A DNA stretch of 64,000 nucleotides from Salipiger sp. IMCC34102 (GCF_004145405.1 NZ_SELQ01000004.1:248001-312000), one strand, 5' to 3'; positions 15,670-26,619 are shown, counted from the first letter of the stretch. The notes: generated by a model from the sequence alone, not told the origin. Made by a program: numbers and translations.

Positions 15670-17631
15670 ATGTCCCTGCCACCCGGTTTCCTTGATGAGC
15701 TGCGCACGCGCCTGTCGATCTCCGACGTGGTCGGGCGCAAGGTCATGTGGGACACGCGCAAGTCGAACCCGGGCAAGGGCGACATGTGGGCGCCATGCCC
15801 GTTCCACCAGGAAAAGTCCGCCTCCTTCCACGTCGACGACCGCAAGGGGTTCTACTACTGCTTCGGCTGCCACGCGAAGGGCGACGCGATCTCCTTCGTG
15901 CGCGAGACCGAGAACGTGGGCTTCATGGAAGCGGTGGAGATCCTCGCCGGCGAAGCGGGCCTGACCATGCCCGCCCGCGATCGGCGCGCGCAGGAAAAGG
16001 CCGACGCGCGCACCGAACTGGCCGACGTGATGGAACAGGCCGTCCAGCACCTCAAGCTGAACCTGCGCACCGCCGCCGCGGCGGAGGCCCGCGCCTACCT
16101 CGCCCGCCGGGGCCTGGACGAGGCCGCCTGCGCACACTGGGACATCGGCTTTGCCCCCGATCACGGCGGCACGCTGAAGGCGCTCACCGACAAGGGCGTG
16201 CCGCAGGCCAAGGTGATCGAGGCGGGGCTCGCCGCGGAATCGGACCGGGGCGGAGCGCCTTACGACCGGTTCCGGGGCCGCATCATCTTTCCGATCCGCA
16301 ACGCGCGGGGCCGCGCCATCGCGCTGGGCGGGCGGGCGATGGATCCGAATGCCCGGGCGAAATACCTCAACTCGCCCGAAACCCCGCTCTTCGACAAGTC
16401 GCGCACGCTCTATAACATCGGGCCCGCGCGCACCGCGGCGGGCAAGGGCCAGACGCTGGTGGTGGCCGAAGGCTACATGGACGTGATCGCCCTGTCGCAG
16501 GCGGGGTTCGAGGCGGCGGTCGCCCCCCTGGGCACGGCCGTCACCGAACATCACCTGGCGCTCTTGTGGCGCATCTCGGACGAGCCGGTGATCGCGCTCG
16601 ACGGCGATACCGCGGGCCTGCGCGCGGCGATGCGCACCATGGACGTGGCCCTTCCGCTGCTGCAATCGGGCAAGTCCCTGCGGTTTGCCCTGATGCCCGC
16701 GGGCCAGGACCCCGACGACGTGCTCAAGCAGCAGGGCAAGGAGGCGATGCAGGGGATCCTCGATGCCGCCGTGCCCATGGTCCAGCTGCTCTGGCAGCGC
16801 GAGACCGAGGGCAAGACCTTCGATTCGCCCGAACGCCGTGCCGCGCTCGACAAGGCCCTGCGCGACCGGATCGCCCCGATCCAGGACCCCGACCTGCGCG
16901 GTCATTACGACCAGGCGCTCAAGGACCTGAAATGGCAGCTCTTTCGCAAGCGCCCCCAGCCCAGGCGCCAGAACCGTCCGTTCCAGAAGGGCCAGCGCGC
17001 GCAGGATGCCTGGCACCGGGAGATGGCGCCCTCCGCCTCCAACCGCAGCTCCGCGCTGGCCACGGGGGCCGCGCGCGACGATCACCTGCGCGAGGCGGTG
17101 ATCCTGGCCACGCTCATCGCCACCCCCGCCGCCATCGACCCCTTCATGCCCCAGATCGAGGCGATGGACTGCGCCGATTCCGACCACGCCGCCTTGCGCG
17201 CGGTGCTCTTGCGGATCGAACCGGGCGCCGATCCGAACCCGGCGATCGCCGCGGCGGGCCTGTCGCCCGCGCAGGAGCGTATCGCAGCACAGCCCCTCAT
17301 CCGCCTGTCCTCGGGCCTGCGCAAACCGGGCGATCTGGACTTCGCCACCGCCTGCCTGTCGGAGGCCTTCGCCAAGCTCACCACCGCCCGCGCCCTGCCC
17401 GGAGAGATCGCCGAGGCGGAGGCCGATCTCGACGCGGGCGACGAAAGCCTGACCTGGCGGCTGTCGCAGGCCACCTCGGCCGCGGAACGCGCGCGCATCA
17501 TCAAGCAGGGCGCCGCGACGGAGATGGTCGTGGCCGACAACGGGGCGGCGCTCGATTCCGACGAGTTGCGGGCCGCGCGGGCGCTTTGGGACAGGCTTGT
17601 GATTGCAAAGCCGAAATCAGACCCTAAGTGA
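15670..17631 (+). CDS. dnaG: DNA primase
   Basis: Makes RNA primers at the replication fork. The 653-residue product has the CHC2 zinc-binding domain (CPFH ... CFGCHAKGD, residues about 39-65), the catalytic core with a TOPRIM region (VVAEGYMDVIAL and LDGDTAGLRA), then a long C-terminal part for DnaB contact. A Lys/Arg/Gln-rich linker (KRPQPRRQNRPFQKGQRAQ) lies near residues 420-440. rpoD follows 170 bp downstream, the dnaG-rpoD order conserved in many proteobacteria, here without rpsU. ATG 15670 gives the standard alphaproteobacterial start. Confidence 0.97.
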   Translation: MSLPPGFLDELRTRLSISDVVGRKVMWDTRKSNPGKGDMWAPCPFHQEKSASFHVDDRKGFYYCFGCHAKGDAISFVRETENVGFMEAVEILAGEAGLTMPARDRRAQEKADARTELADVMEQAVQHLKLNLRTAAAAEARAYLARRGLDEAACAHWDIGFAPDHGGTLKALTDKGVPQAKVIEAGLAAESDRGGAPYDRFRGRIIFPIRNARGRAIALGGRAMDPNARAKYLNSPETPLFDKSRTLYNIGPARTAAGKGQTLVVAEGYMDVIALSQAGFEAAVAPLGTAVTEHHLALLWRISDEPVIALDGDTAGLRAAMRTMDVALPLLQSGKSLRFALMPAGQDPDDVLKQQGKEAMQGILDAAVPMVQLLWQRETEGKTFDSPERRAALDKALRDRIAPIQDPDLRGHYDQALKDLKWQLFRKRPQPRRQNRPFQKGQRAQDAWHREMAPSASNRSSALATGAARDDHLREAVILATLIATPAAIDPFMPQIEAMDCADSDHAALRAVLLRIEPGADPNPAIAAAGLSPAQERIAAQPLIRLSSGLRKPGDLDFATACLSEAFAKLTTARALPGEIAEAEADLDAGDESLTWRLSQATSAAERARIIKQGAATEMVVADNGAALDSDELRAARALWDRLVIAKPKSDPK

Positions 17632-17704
17632 CTCCCCTGAACCGGCGGGCGATGCGCCCCTGATTTAAGGAAATTCATGCAACAACACCCAGCATTGATC
17701 GGGG

Positions 17705-17754
17705 ACGCGGTTGCGAATCGGCAGCGAACCGCGTTGATTCGTTCAAACCGAATC
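17705..17754. promoter_or_regulatory. Two adjacent inverted repeats upstream of rpoD
   Basis: ACGCGGTT / AACCGCGT (17705-17712 and 17727-17734) is followed by GATTCG / CGAATC (17736-17741 and 17749-17754). They lie 48-97 bp before the rpoD start, in the spacer after dnaG. They could be a regulator site or attenuating hairpins. No convincing promoter hexamers were assigned. Confidence 0.3.
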
Positions 17755-17801
17755 GCCCGAATCACTTGGGTCGCAGGTGCACGCACGAGGGAGACCGCTT
17801 G

Positions 17802-19775
<1,974 letters not shown>

Positions 19776-19778
19776 GCG

Positions 19779-20057
19779 ATGTCCTGGCTTGGCAAATTCT
19801 TCGGCGGTGGCAAAAGCGAGCGCGGCGACAGCGCCCCGGCAGAGGCGGCCAGTGTCGAGCACAAGGGTCACCGCATCACGCCCACGCCGCAGGCAGAAGG
19901 AAAGACCTACCGTCTGGCGGCCCGGATCGAGCGGGACGGCAAGGTCCATACGCTGATCCGCGCCGACACCTTCACCGATCCGCAAGAGGCGTCACAGGCC
20001 GCGATCGCGAAGGCCCGTCAGGTCATCGACGAACAGGGGGCCAGCCTCTACGGCTGA
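19779..20057 (+). CDS. HlyU-family small protein
   Basis: A 92-residue protein with the family pattern: MSWLGKFFGGGK N-terminus, then EHKGHRITPTPQAEGKTYRLAARIERDGK, HTLIRADTFTDPQEA and QVIDEQGASLYG. Members are annotated after Vibrio HlyU, but this alphaproteobacterial type lacks the winged-helix ArsR fold, so a transcription-factor role should not be assumed. It begins 3 nt after rpoD and is probably co-transcribed, ending at the terminator at 20084. Confidence 0.8.
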   Translation: MSWLGKFFGGGKSERGDSAPAEAASVEHKGHRITPTPQAEGKTYRLAARIERDGKVHTLIRADTFTDPQEASQAAIAKARQVIDEQGASLYG

Positions 20058-20083
20058 CCCCGGCCCTTATCGCTGAAACGCTC

Positions 20084-20122
20084 GGCCCCGACGGTTCATC
20101 GCGGAAACCGCCGGGGCCTTTT
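20084..20122 (+). terminator. Rho-independent terminator after rpoD-hlyU
   Basis: Stem GGCCCCG-A-CGGTT pairs with AACCG-C-CGGGGCC (20084-20096 with 20106-20118) with one mismatch, followed by TTTT. Confidence 0.85.
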
Positions 20123-20298
20123 CACGTCCGGTCTGCCATGTTCGGATCGTGGATGGTGCCGGGGCCGGTGGGTTCGTCCTCCTTCGGCTCGGGCACGTCC
20201 AGGTCCACCTTCGTCTTCGGATCTTCCGGCAGCTTGGCCTTGTCGGCCTGCTCGGGGTCGCGCGTCGTTCCGCGGCGGTCGGTTGGCATGTTGCTCAT
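20122..20298 (-). CDS. Small acidic, proline-rich hypothetical protein
   Basis: A 58-codon frame with a good ribosome site (AGAGGG about 8 nt upstream of ATG 20298) inside the end of the SDR gene; it starts 4 nt after the SDR stop. The product is hydrophilic and disordered-looking (DRRGTTRDPEQADKAKLPED, then DVPEPKEDEPTGPG) with no membrane segment or cysteine. Codons are strongly G/C at third positions, like the neighbours, which supports coding. Function is unknown. It is probably co-transcribed with the SDR. Confidence 0.65.
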   Translation of the reverse strand: MSNMPTDRRGTTRDPEQADKAKLPEDPKTKVDLDVPEPKEDEPTGPGTIHDPNMADRT

Positions 20299-20302
20299 GG
20301 TC

Positions 20303-20977
20303 TCACCCTCTCGGCATCAGGAATACTTCGCGCACGTCGTTCTGGGGGCCCGCGTTCAGCGCCAGCATCACGGCCTCGGCCACGTCGTCCGGCTGCAGCT
20401 TGCCGGGTTTCTCCTCGTCGAAGAAGGCGGTGTTCACCATGCCCGGCGCGATCACCGTGCAGCGCCCGCCCCACTCCTTCATCTCCTCGGCCAGGTTGCC
20501 GGCATAGCCGTGCACGAACCACTTCGTCGCCCCGTAGACAGAGCCCGAGATATGGCGCCGTCCCGCGGCGGACCCGGTCATCACCATGTGACCCTTGCGC
20601 GGTTTCAGGTGGGGCAGGGCGGCCTTCACCGTCTTGAGCATCCCCATCACGTTGAGGTCCACCATCGCCTGCCAGTCGTCCAGATCGCCGCCTTCCGCGC
20701 CGCCCTGGGACGTGCCGCGGCCCGCGTTGGCGAAGGCCGCGTCGACCCCGCCGAAGGCGTCGGCGAGTTTCTTCACCGCGTCTTCCTGGGCCGCGAAATC
20801 CGTCGCATCGCCCGGCAACGGCAGCGCCTTGTCGCCCAGATCGCCCGCGATCCGGTCGAGCTCGTCCGCGCTGCGGGCAAACAGGCCCACGTTCCACCCG
20901 CTTGCCACCGCAGCACGGGCCGTGGCCTCTCCGATGCCGCTCGATGCGCCGGTGATGAATAGTGTCTTGTCGCTCAT
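20303..20977 (-). CDS. Short-chain dehydrogenase/reductase
   Basis: A 224-residue classical SDR with NAD(P)-binding GASSGIGEA (residues about 9-17), structural NAG (FANAGRG), catalytic Ser region (MTGSAAG) and catalytic YGATK. AGGAGA precedes ATG 20977. The substrate is not predictable; the sequence resembles broad-range NADP-dependent SDRs. It is divergent from the YjbQ gene (54 bp between starts) and followed directly by the small acidic protein. Confidence 0.9.
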   Translation of the reverse strand: MSDKTLFITGASSGIGEATARAAVASGWNVGLFARSADELDRIAGDLGDKALPLPGDATDFAAQEDAVKKLADAFGGVDAAFANAGRGTSQGGAEGGDLDDWQAMVDLNVMGMLKTVKAALPHLKPRKGHMVMTGSAAGRRHISGSVYGATKWFVHGYAGNLAEEMKEWGGRCTVIAPGMVNTAFFDEEKPGKLQPDDVAEAVMLALNAGPQNDVREVFLMPRG

Positions 20978-21030
20978 CGTCACTCTCCTATGGTCACCCT
21001 TCAACGCCCGGACGTCCGCAAAGGTCCCCC

Positions 21031-21444
21031 ATGCAGACACGCTTCACCTTCCAGACCAAAGGCCCAGGCCTGACGGAGATCACCGACACGGTCCGCGACT
21101 GGGTGCAGGCCCAGGCCACGACGGGCCTGCTGACGCTGTTCCTGCAGCACACCTCGGCCAGCCTGCTGATCCAGGAAAACGCCGATCCGGAGGTGCAATC
21201 GGACCTGCTTGCCTGGCTGCAGCGGCTGGTGCCGCCCACGACCGATCCGTCGATGTCGTATCTGACGCATACCTACGAAGGCCCCGACGACATGCCGGGA
21301 CATATCAAGGCGGCCCTGTTGCCGACCCACCTGTCGATCCCGGTGACAGAGGGAGCGCTCGGCTTGGGCACCTGGCAGGGGATCTACCTCTTCGAGCATC
21401 GCACCGCCCCGCACAGCCGCCGGATCGTCGCCCATCTGGCGTGA
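21031..21444 (+). CDS. YjbQ/UPF0047 family protein (secondary thiamine-phosphate synthase type)
   Basis: A 137-residue member of the YjbQ family, with the conserved HTSASLLIQENADPEVQSDL block and LGTWQGIYLFEHR near the end, including the histidines that line the putative active site. Family members have weak thiamine-phosphate synthase activity and are otherwise of uncertain role. ATG 21031 gives the conserved length; an upstream in-frame start at 20962 is not supported. Confidence 0.88.
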   Translation: MQTRFTFQTKGPGLTEITDTVRDWVQAQATTGLLTLFLQHTSASLLIQENADPEVQSDLLAWLQRLVPPTTDPSMSYLTHTYEGPDDMPGHIKAALLPTHLSIPVTEGALGLGTWQGIYLFEHRTAPHSRRIVAHLA

Positions 21445-21481
21445 CGGCCAACGGGTTGCAGCGATGCACCAACATGCAGCG

Positions 21482-21540
21482 GGTTATCCACAGGGTCTAC
21501 CCGAGCTCTGGCGGCCTCCCTATAAGGGGTGTGGATAACC
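21482..21540. promoter_or_regulatory. Pair of inverted DnaA boxes upstream of nrdR
   Basis: Two perfect copies of the 9-mer TTATCCACA lie in opposite orientation (21484-21492 and, as TGTGGATAA, 21530-21538), extended to an 11-bp match GGTTATCCACA / TGTGGATAACC. They are 46 bp apart, 37-95 bp before the nrdR start, with a possible -10 element (TATAAG, 21521) between them. This suits DnaA control of nrdR-ribD. Confidence 0.7.
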
Positions 21541-21576
21541 GGGGGTCCACCCCAACGGACAGGAAGGACAGGCCCC

Positions 21577-22044
21577 ATGCGTTGCCCCTTTTGCGGAAAT
21601 GTCGACACGCAGGTCAAGGACAGCCGCCCGGCCGAGGATCACGTCGCCATCCGCCGCCGCCGCTTCTGCCCGGCCTGCGGGGGCCGCTTCACCACCTACG
21701 AACGGGTCCAGTTGCGCGATCTCGTCGTCATCAAGTCGAACGGCCGCCGCGAGGATTTCGACCGCCCGAAGCTCGAACGCTCGATCCGCATCGCGCTGCA
21801 GAAGCGCCCTGTGGAGCCCGAACGCATGGACCAGATGATCTCGGGCATCGTCCGGCGGCTGGAATCGATGGGAGAGACCGACATCCCCTCCGGCACCATC
21901 GGAGAGATCGTGATGGAAAGCCTCGCCCGGATCGACACCGTGGCCTACGTGCGCTTCGCCTCCGTCTACAAGAACTTCCAGGCCGCCGACGATTTCGAGA
22001 AATTCATGGAAGACCTGCGCCCGGCCCCGGTGCCCGATACATGA
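21577..22044 (+). CDS. nrdR: Transcriptional repressor NrdR
   Basis: ATP/dATP-sensing repressor of ribonucleotide reductase genes. The 155-residue product has the zinc ribbon MRCPFCG ... [13 protein letters not shown] (four cysteines) and an ATP-cone domain from about residue 49 ([16 protein letters not shown]) to [21 protein letters not shown] 21577 with AGGAAGG upstream fits the universal N-terminus. It overlaps ribD by 4 nt (ATGA), the nrdR-ribD coupling common in proteobacteria. Confidence 0.97.
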   Translation: MRCPFCGNVDTQVKDSRPAEDHVAIRRRRFCPACGGRFTTYERVQLRDLVVIKSNGRREDFDRPKLERSIRIALQKRPVEPERMDQMISGIVRRLESMGETDIPSGTIGEIVMESLARIDTVAYVRFASVYKNFQAADDFEKFMEDLRPAPVPDT

Positions 22045-23135
22045 CCGACACCCGTTTCATGGCGCTTGCGATCTCGCTCGGGGCGCGCGGGCTTGGCCGG
22101 ACCTGGCCCAATCCGTCGGTGGGCTGCGTGCTCGTGAAGGACGGGATCATCGTCGGGCGCGGGACCACCGCGCGCGGCGGGCGCCCGCATGCCGAGCGGG
22201 TGGCGCTCGACCAGGCGGGGGAGGCGGCGCGTGGGGCCACCGCCTACGTCACCCTGGAGCCTTGCGCCCACACCGGGCAGACCCCGCCCTGCGCGCGGGC
22301 GCTGGTCGAGGCGGGCGTGGCCCGCGTCGTCATCGGCACCGGCGATCCCGACCCCCGTGTCGCGGGGGCTGGCATCCAGATCCTGCGCGATGCGGGGATC
22401 ACCGTCGACACCGGCCCGCTGGAGGCCGAGGCGCGCGCCCTTCACGCGGGCTTTCTCAAGCGGGTCACGACGGGCCGGCCCTGGGTCACGCTGAAACTGG
22501 CCAGCACGCTCGACGGGCGCATCGCCACCACCACGGGGGAGTCGCGCTGGATCACCGGGCCGCAGTCCCGCCGCGTCGTGCACGGGCTGCGCGCGCGCCA
22601 TGACGCGGTGATGATCGGCGGCGGCACGGCGCGCGCCGACGATCCCTCGCTCGACGTCCGCGACCTGGGAGAGATGCGCCAGCCGGTCCGCATCGTCCTG
22701 TCGCGCGATCTGAACCTGCCGGTCAACAGCCGCCTGACCAAGACCGCGGCCCAGCAGCCGGTCTGGCTGTTTCACTGCGCGGGCGCGCAGACGCGGCCTT
22801 GGTCGGGGACCGAGGTGGACCTGATCGAGGTCGCCCAGAAGGATCACCAGGTCGACCTTCACGCAGCCCTCGCGCAGATGGGCGCCCGCGGGCTGACCCG
22901 CGTCCTCTGCGAAGGCGGCGGGCACCTCGCGGCCTCCCTCCTGCATTTCGACCTGGTGGACGAGATCATCCTGATGCAGGCCGGTTGCGCCATCGGCTCG
23001 GACGGGCTGCCGTCGCTTGCGGGCATGGGCGTGCGCGACCTGTCGACGGCCCCCCGCTTCGATCTGATCGAAAGCCGCACCCTGGGCCAGGACACCCTGA
23101 CCCGCTGGCACCCGCGGCGCGCGGTTCCGGCCTGA
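22041..23135 (+). CDS. ribD: Riboflavin biosynthesis deaminase/reductase RibD
   Basis: Bifunctional enzyme that deaminates the pyrimidine intermediate from GTP and then reduces its ribosyl side chain. The 364-residue product has an N-terminal cytidine-deaminase-like zinc site (HAE and [11 protein letters not shown]) and a C-terminal dihydrofolate-reductase-like domain ([23 protein letters not shown]). Coupled to nrdR. The remaining riboflavin genes (ribE, ribB, ribH) lie on the same strand 5 kb downstream, beyond the capsule genes. Confidence 0.97.
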   Translation: MTDTRFMALAISLGARGLGRTWPNPSVGCVLVKDGIIVGRGTTARGGRPHAERVALDQAGEAARGATAYVTLEPCAHTGQTPPCARALVEAGVARVVIGTGDPDPRVAGAGIQILRDAGITVDTGPLEAEARALHAGFLKRVTTGRPWVTLKLASTLDGRIATTTGESRWITGPQSRRVVHGLRARHDAVMIGGGTARADDPSLDVRDLGEMRQPVRIVLSRDLNLPVNSRLTKTAAQQPVWLFHCAGAQTRPWSGTEVDLIEVAQKDHQVDLHAALAQMGARGLTRVLCEGGGHLAASLLHFDLVDEIILMQAGCAIGSDGLPSLAGMGVRDLSTAPRFDLIESRTLGQDTLTRWHPRRAVPA

Positions 23136-23207
23136 CGCACGGGTCCGCCGGGCGCGGCGAGATCCCCGAGTTTTCTTGAAGCACGGGCCCGCCCGAGCGC
23201 GGCGGGC

Positions 23208-25217
23208 TTACCGGCCCCTCTTTCCCCGCCAAAGCCAGGCGTGGCTCGCAAACCGTCCCTGCAGCTTGGCCAGCGCCCGGTTGCCCCAGCCGGGGCGGGG
23301 CAGGGGACCGTCCCGCAGACGCTCGACCACCACCTCGACCGGGCACGCGAGCCCGCTCACGGGATCGAAGTAGCGGGGATAGTCGATCAGCGTCGCATGC
23401 ACCATCTGCGAAAGCGACGGGCGGGCCGTGCGCCGCACCAGCGGCATGGCACGGTCCTCCGTCAGGCCCCAGCCCGCGTAGAACGGCTGGCCCAGGCAAA
23501 CGACACGCTTGCCCCGCAAGAGCGCCTCGAACCCGATGCCCGAGGTCATGGTCCAGACCTCGTCCACCGCACCCAGCGCCGCATCCGCCGAGGCCAGCGT
23601 CATCGCGTCGGCCCAGTTCTGCCAATCCGCCACCGCCCCGTCCCGCAGCCCCGCCACCACGTCCGGATGCGGCTTCCACAGGATCACCGCCGCCGGGTTC
23701 GCCGCGTGCACCGCCTGCAACAGGTCGCGGTTCGTCGCGACCTCCGCCGCGCCCAGCCGGACGGAGGCATCGTCCGCCACCTGGCCGGGCACGAGGATCC
23801 GCCGCCCCTCGGGCAGGTCCGGCAGTGCCGCGCCGCCCAGGTTGTATTTCGACAGGCCCGCCGCCGTGAGCGTCTGCACCAATCGCTCCGCCCGGGCCAC
23901 CGCGAAGCCCGGCAGGTCGGGGGCGCGTTCGATAAGCGCCTCCAGCCCGCTGGGCCGCGCGGGGTCGTAGTAGATCCCCACCTCGTCCAGCACCAGGCTC
24001 AGCGGCGGCACCAGTTCCGCGCCCAGCCCGCGCGAACGCAGGAACCCGTCCTCCACCCGCACCATGGCGGTTTCGGCCGGTGCCTTCGACGCCCAGATCA
24101 TCTCCCGCCGGTCCCCCGCGGGGCCGGAGAAGGTGACGGGCCGCACCGCGCCGAAGACCTTCTGCAGGGGCCTTCGCTTCCACGACGACATGCCGTGCGC
24201 GCGCCAGCCCAGGCGGTCCTCGCGCCAGGCCCGCGCCTGGGCGGCCAGCGCATCGACGCTGTCCTCGAACCGGCACAACCGGTCGCGGCAGGGGTCGTAC
24301 CACAGCGGATAAAGCAGCATGGCCCCCGCGAAGAGCTGCGCGCGGGTCAGCCGCCGCTGCCTCCGGTCGAGCGGCGCGCGGTCCTCCGTCAGGCCCCAGC
24401 CGACGTAGAAGGGCTGTCCGAAGACCACCGGACGATGGCCCGCCAGGATCGCCTCGAACCCCATCTGGGAGGAGACGGTATAGACCGCGATGGCCCCCTC
24501 CAGCAGCGTATGTGGGCAGACGGGCTGATCGAGGAGCGTGATCCGCGCGGTCGCGTCCCCGGGGCCGTAATACCCCTCCCGGTGGCCCTGTACCGTCTCG
24601 GGGTGGGTCTTGACGACGATGCGCGCGCCCGGATGATCGGTCTGCGCATAGGTCAGCATTTCCCGGAACGTGTTGGCATCCGCCCCGCTCGCGCGCACCG
24701 CGGCGTCGCCCGCGGTCTGGTCGATCACCAGCACGTAGCCGGGCGGGGGCGGGGGCAGTGCCGGATCGTGCATGTTGTATTTCGACAGGCGGGCCCGTCT
24801 GACGCGCGCGATGCCGTCGCGCGCGCGGGACAGCAGCGCGGTGTCGTCCAGCGGGTGATCGCGCAGCAGAACCTCCAGGTCGGAGGGCTGCGCGGGATCG
24901 TAGTGCATCCCGCGCCCGTCGACCGTCAGCCCCAGCGGCGCGTCCCCGTCACGCCCGGTCCGCACCGACCGCAGGAAGGCGTCCTCGACCCGCAGCACCG
25001 GCGCCGCGCGGCGTCCCGCCACGGCCTCCCCCCGGTGAGCGGTGGGCGATTGCCCCCAGACGCCCACCGTGTCGCCCGGTCCGGGCAGGCCCAGCCGGAT
25101 GTCCCAGCCGGCCAGCGTCAGGATCCGCCGCACCCGGCTCTGCGTCAGAAACCCGCCGTTGTAGACGAAAAGCCGCCGCGGAGTCCCGTCCGCGGCGGCG
25201 TCGTCGGTGCGGTCCAA
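23208..25217 (-). CDS. kpsC: Capsule polysaccharide beta-Kdo transferase KpsC-like
   Basis: A 669-residue protein made of two homologous glycosyltransferase halves. The repeated motifs are VEDAFLRS / VEDGFLRSRG, YDPAQPSDLEVLL / YDPARPSGLEALI and FGQPFYVGWGLTEDRA / LGQPFYAGWGLTEDRA. This duplication is the hallmark of KpsC, which with KpsS builds the poly-Kdo linker joining group 2 capsular polysaccharide to lipid on the cytoplasmic face. It starts 3 nt after the export lipoprotein's stop. No kpsMT transporter is in the window. Confidence 0.92.
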   Translation of the reverse strand: MDRTDDAAADGTPRRLFVYNGGFLTQSRVRRILTLAGWDIRLGLPGPGDTVGVWGQSPTAHRGEAVAGRRAAPVLRVEDAFLRSVRTGRDGDAPLGLTVDGRGMHYDPAQPSDLEVLLRDHPLDDTALLSRARDGIARVRRARLSKYNMHDPALPPPPPGYVLVIDQTAGDAAVRASGADANTFREMLTYAQTDHPGARIVVKTHPETVQGHREGYYGPGDATARITLLDQPVCPHTLLEGAIAVYTVSSQMGFEAILAGHRPVVFGQPFYVGWGLTEDRAPLDRRQRRLTRAQLFAGAMLLYPLWYDPCRDRLCRFEDSVDALAAQARAWREDRLGWRAHGMSSWKRRPLQKVFGAVRPVTFSGPAGDRREMIWASKAPAETAMVRVEDGFLRSRGLGAELVPPLSLVLDEVGIYYDPARPSGLEALIERAPDLPGFAVARAERLVQTLTAAGLSKYNLGGAALPDLPEGRRILVPGQVADDASVRLGAAEVATNRDLLQAVHAANPAAVILWKPHPDVVAGLRDGAVADWQNWADAMTLASADAALGAVDEVWTMTSGIGFEALLRGKRVVCLGQPFYAGWGLTEDRAMPLVRRTARPSLSQMVHATLIDYPRYFDPVSGLACPVEVVVERLRDGPLPRPGWGNRALAKLQGRFASHAWLWRGKRGR

Positions 25218-25220
25218 GGC

Positions 25221-26351
25221 TTACAGCCCGGTGGCCGAGCCCACCGCCGTCGTCGCCGAGAGCGACCCGGTGATCGCGGCCACGGTCTTGTCGAACTGCA
25301 CGAAGGGCGCTTCGGTCACGTAGATCGTGTCGCCGTCGCGGACCGCGAAGTCGCGGGCCATGAACAGGCCGTTCGGCTTGGTGAGGTCCAGCACGTAGAC
25401 GACCCGCTGCGTGCCGATCAGGTCCTGGCCCACCAGTTGCTCGGCGATGGCCTCGGGTTCGTTGCGCAGCACGAAGACGCCCGTGGGATCGGCGGTGAGC
25501 GACGACAGCCCGCCTACCGTCGCGATCGCCTCGATCGCCGAGAGGGACTTGGCGTCGAAGGTGACGCGGTCCTGCGATCCGGTCGCCCCCAATGCGGTGA
25601 AGGTGCGGCTGTCGGATTCCACGATGATGTTGTCGCCGTCCCGCAGGGCCACGTCGTTGCGCGGATCCTCGTAGAGCTCGTCGTAGAAGACCTCCGCCGT
25701 GTGCCCGCCGCGCTGGATCGTCACGCGGGCGATCTCGGGCTCGATCGACACGCCACCGGCCTGCGCCAGCATCGCGATCAGCGTCCGGGTGGGCCGCTCG
25801 ATGGGATAGACGCCCTGCGCGTTCACGGCCCCCGCCACCGACACCGTCGCCCCGTCGCCCGCCAGGCGGCGTACGGTGACCTGCGGGTCTGGGGTCTGGT
25901 CGGACAGGCGCTCTGCGATGATGCGGCGGATCGCCTCGGGCGTGTTGCCGGCGGCGCGGATGCGGCCCGCGTAGGGCACGAAGATGAAGCCCTGTCCGTC
26001 GACCTGGATCTCCTCCAACTGGGTGGAATTGCCGCCCGCGGGCACCAGAAGGCCGTCGTCCACGTTCTCGAAGATCGTCAGCCCCAGCGTGTCGCCGGCC
26101 CGGATCGTGTCCGACCCCAGCACGCCCGCGTTCACGAATCCCGCCGAGAAGCCCAGCGCGGGCGCGACGGCGGCGATGGCGTTCACGCGGTCGTCGACGA
26201 CCAGCACGAAGGCATCCCCCTCGCGCAGGACGGAGCCCGCGTAGATCTCGTTCTTGTTGGGGCCCACGCGGGGCAGGGCGCAGGCCGCCATGAGGCCCAG
26301 CGTGATGATCAGGGCCACGCCCTTGGACAGGCGTAGGGATAGGGATGTCAC
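25221..26351 (-). CDS. Wza/KpsD-like polysaccharide export lipoprotein
   Basis: A 376-residue outer-membrane export protein with a lipoprotein signal (LGLMAAC, lipidated Cys near residue 24). The polysaccharide export domain (about residues 75-165) is followed by SLBB-type soluble ligand-binding beta-grasp repeats (VSVAGAVNAQGVYPIERPTRTLIAMLAQAGG and FTALGATGSQDRVTF). The start is GTG 26351 with AGGAGA 8 nt upstream. It forms the outer-membrane exit for capsule. It is read together with kpsC from a promoter region containing a CtrA-type box and a 20-bp palindrome. Confidence 0.9.
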   Translation of the reverse strand: MTSLSLRLSKGVALIITLGLMAACALPRVGPNKNEIYAGSVLREGDAFVLVVDDRVNAIAAVAPALGFSAGFVNAGVLGSDTIRAGDTLGLTIFENVDDGLLVPAGGNSTQLEEIQVDGQGFIFVPYAGRIRAAGNTPEAIRRIIAERLSDQTPDPQVTVRRLAGDGATVSVAGAVNAQGVYPIERPTRTLIAMLAQAGGVSIEPEIARVTIQRGGHTAEVFYDELYEDPRNDVALRDGDNIIVESDSRTFTALGATGSQDRVTFDAKSLSAIEAIATVGGLSSLTADPTGVFVLRNEPEAIAEQLVGQDLIGTQRVVYVLDLTKPNGLFMARDFAVRDGDTIYVTEAPFVQFDKTVAAITGSLSATTAVGSATGL

Positions 26352-26530
26352 AGCTCGGTCTCCTCGACCTGTTATTGTTCTGCCTCGGACTTTTTCCTTT
26401 CAGGGTTAGGTCAGAACGCCCCACGGCGAAAGGGCGGAGCCGTGGAACCGGTGATTCGCCCGGGCGGGGTGTTGCGCAATGGCCGCGAGCGCGCGCCCGC
26501 ACGCCGCCGGACCCCGACCGCGCGATCCGG

Positions 26531-26577
26531 TTAAGATACTGTTAAAATTGACATAATATGTTTCGCATGCGAAACAT
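26531..26577. promoter_or_regulatory. CtrA-type box and 20-bp perfect palindrome in capsule promoter region
   Basis: TTAA-GATACTG-TTAA at 26531-26545 matches the full CtrA consensus TTAA-N7-TTAA. ATGTTTCGCATGCGAAACAT at 26558-26577 is a perfect palindrome. Both lie in an AT-rich island 180-226 bp upstream of the export-lipoprotein start, between kpsS and that gene. CtrA binding is inferred from the motif. The palindrome's regulator is unknown; its length fits a dimeric activator or repressor. Confidence 0.55.
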
Positions 26578-26619
26578 CCCGCGCTTCGACCCGCTTCTCG
26601 GGCCCGCGCCCGAAGCCGC

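Noticed and set aside
21482-21540. Replication origin suggested by the DnaA-box pair
   Set aside because: Only two boxes, no AT-rich unwinding region, and neighbours are nrdR-ribD rather than origin-linked genes; a regulatory role fits better.
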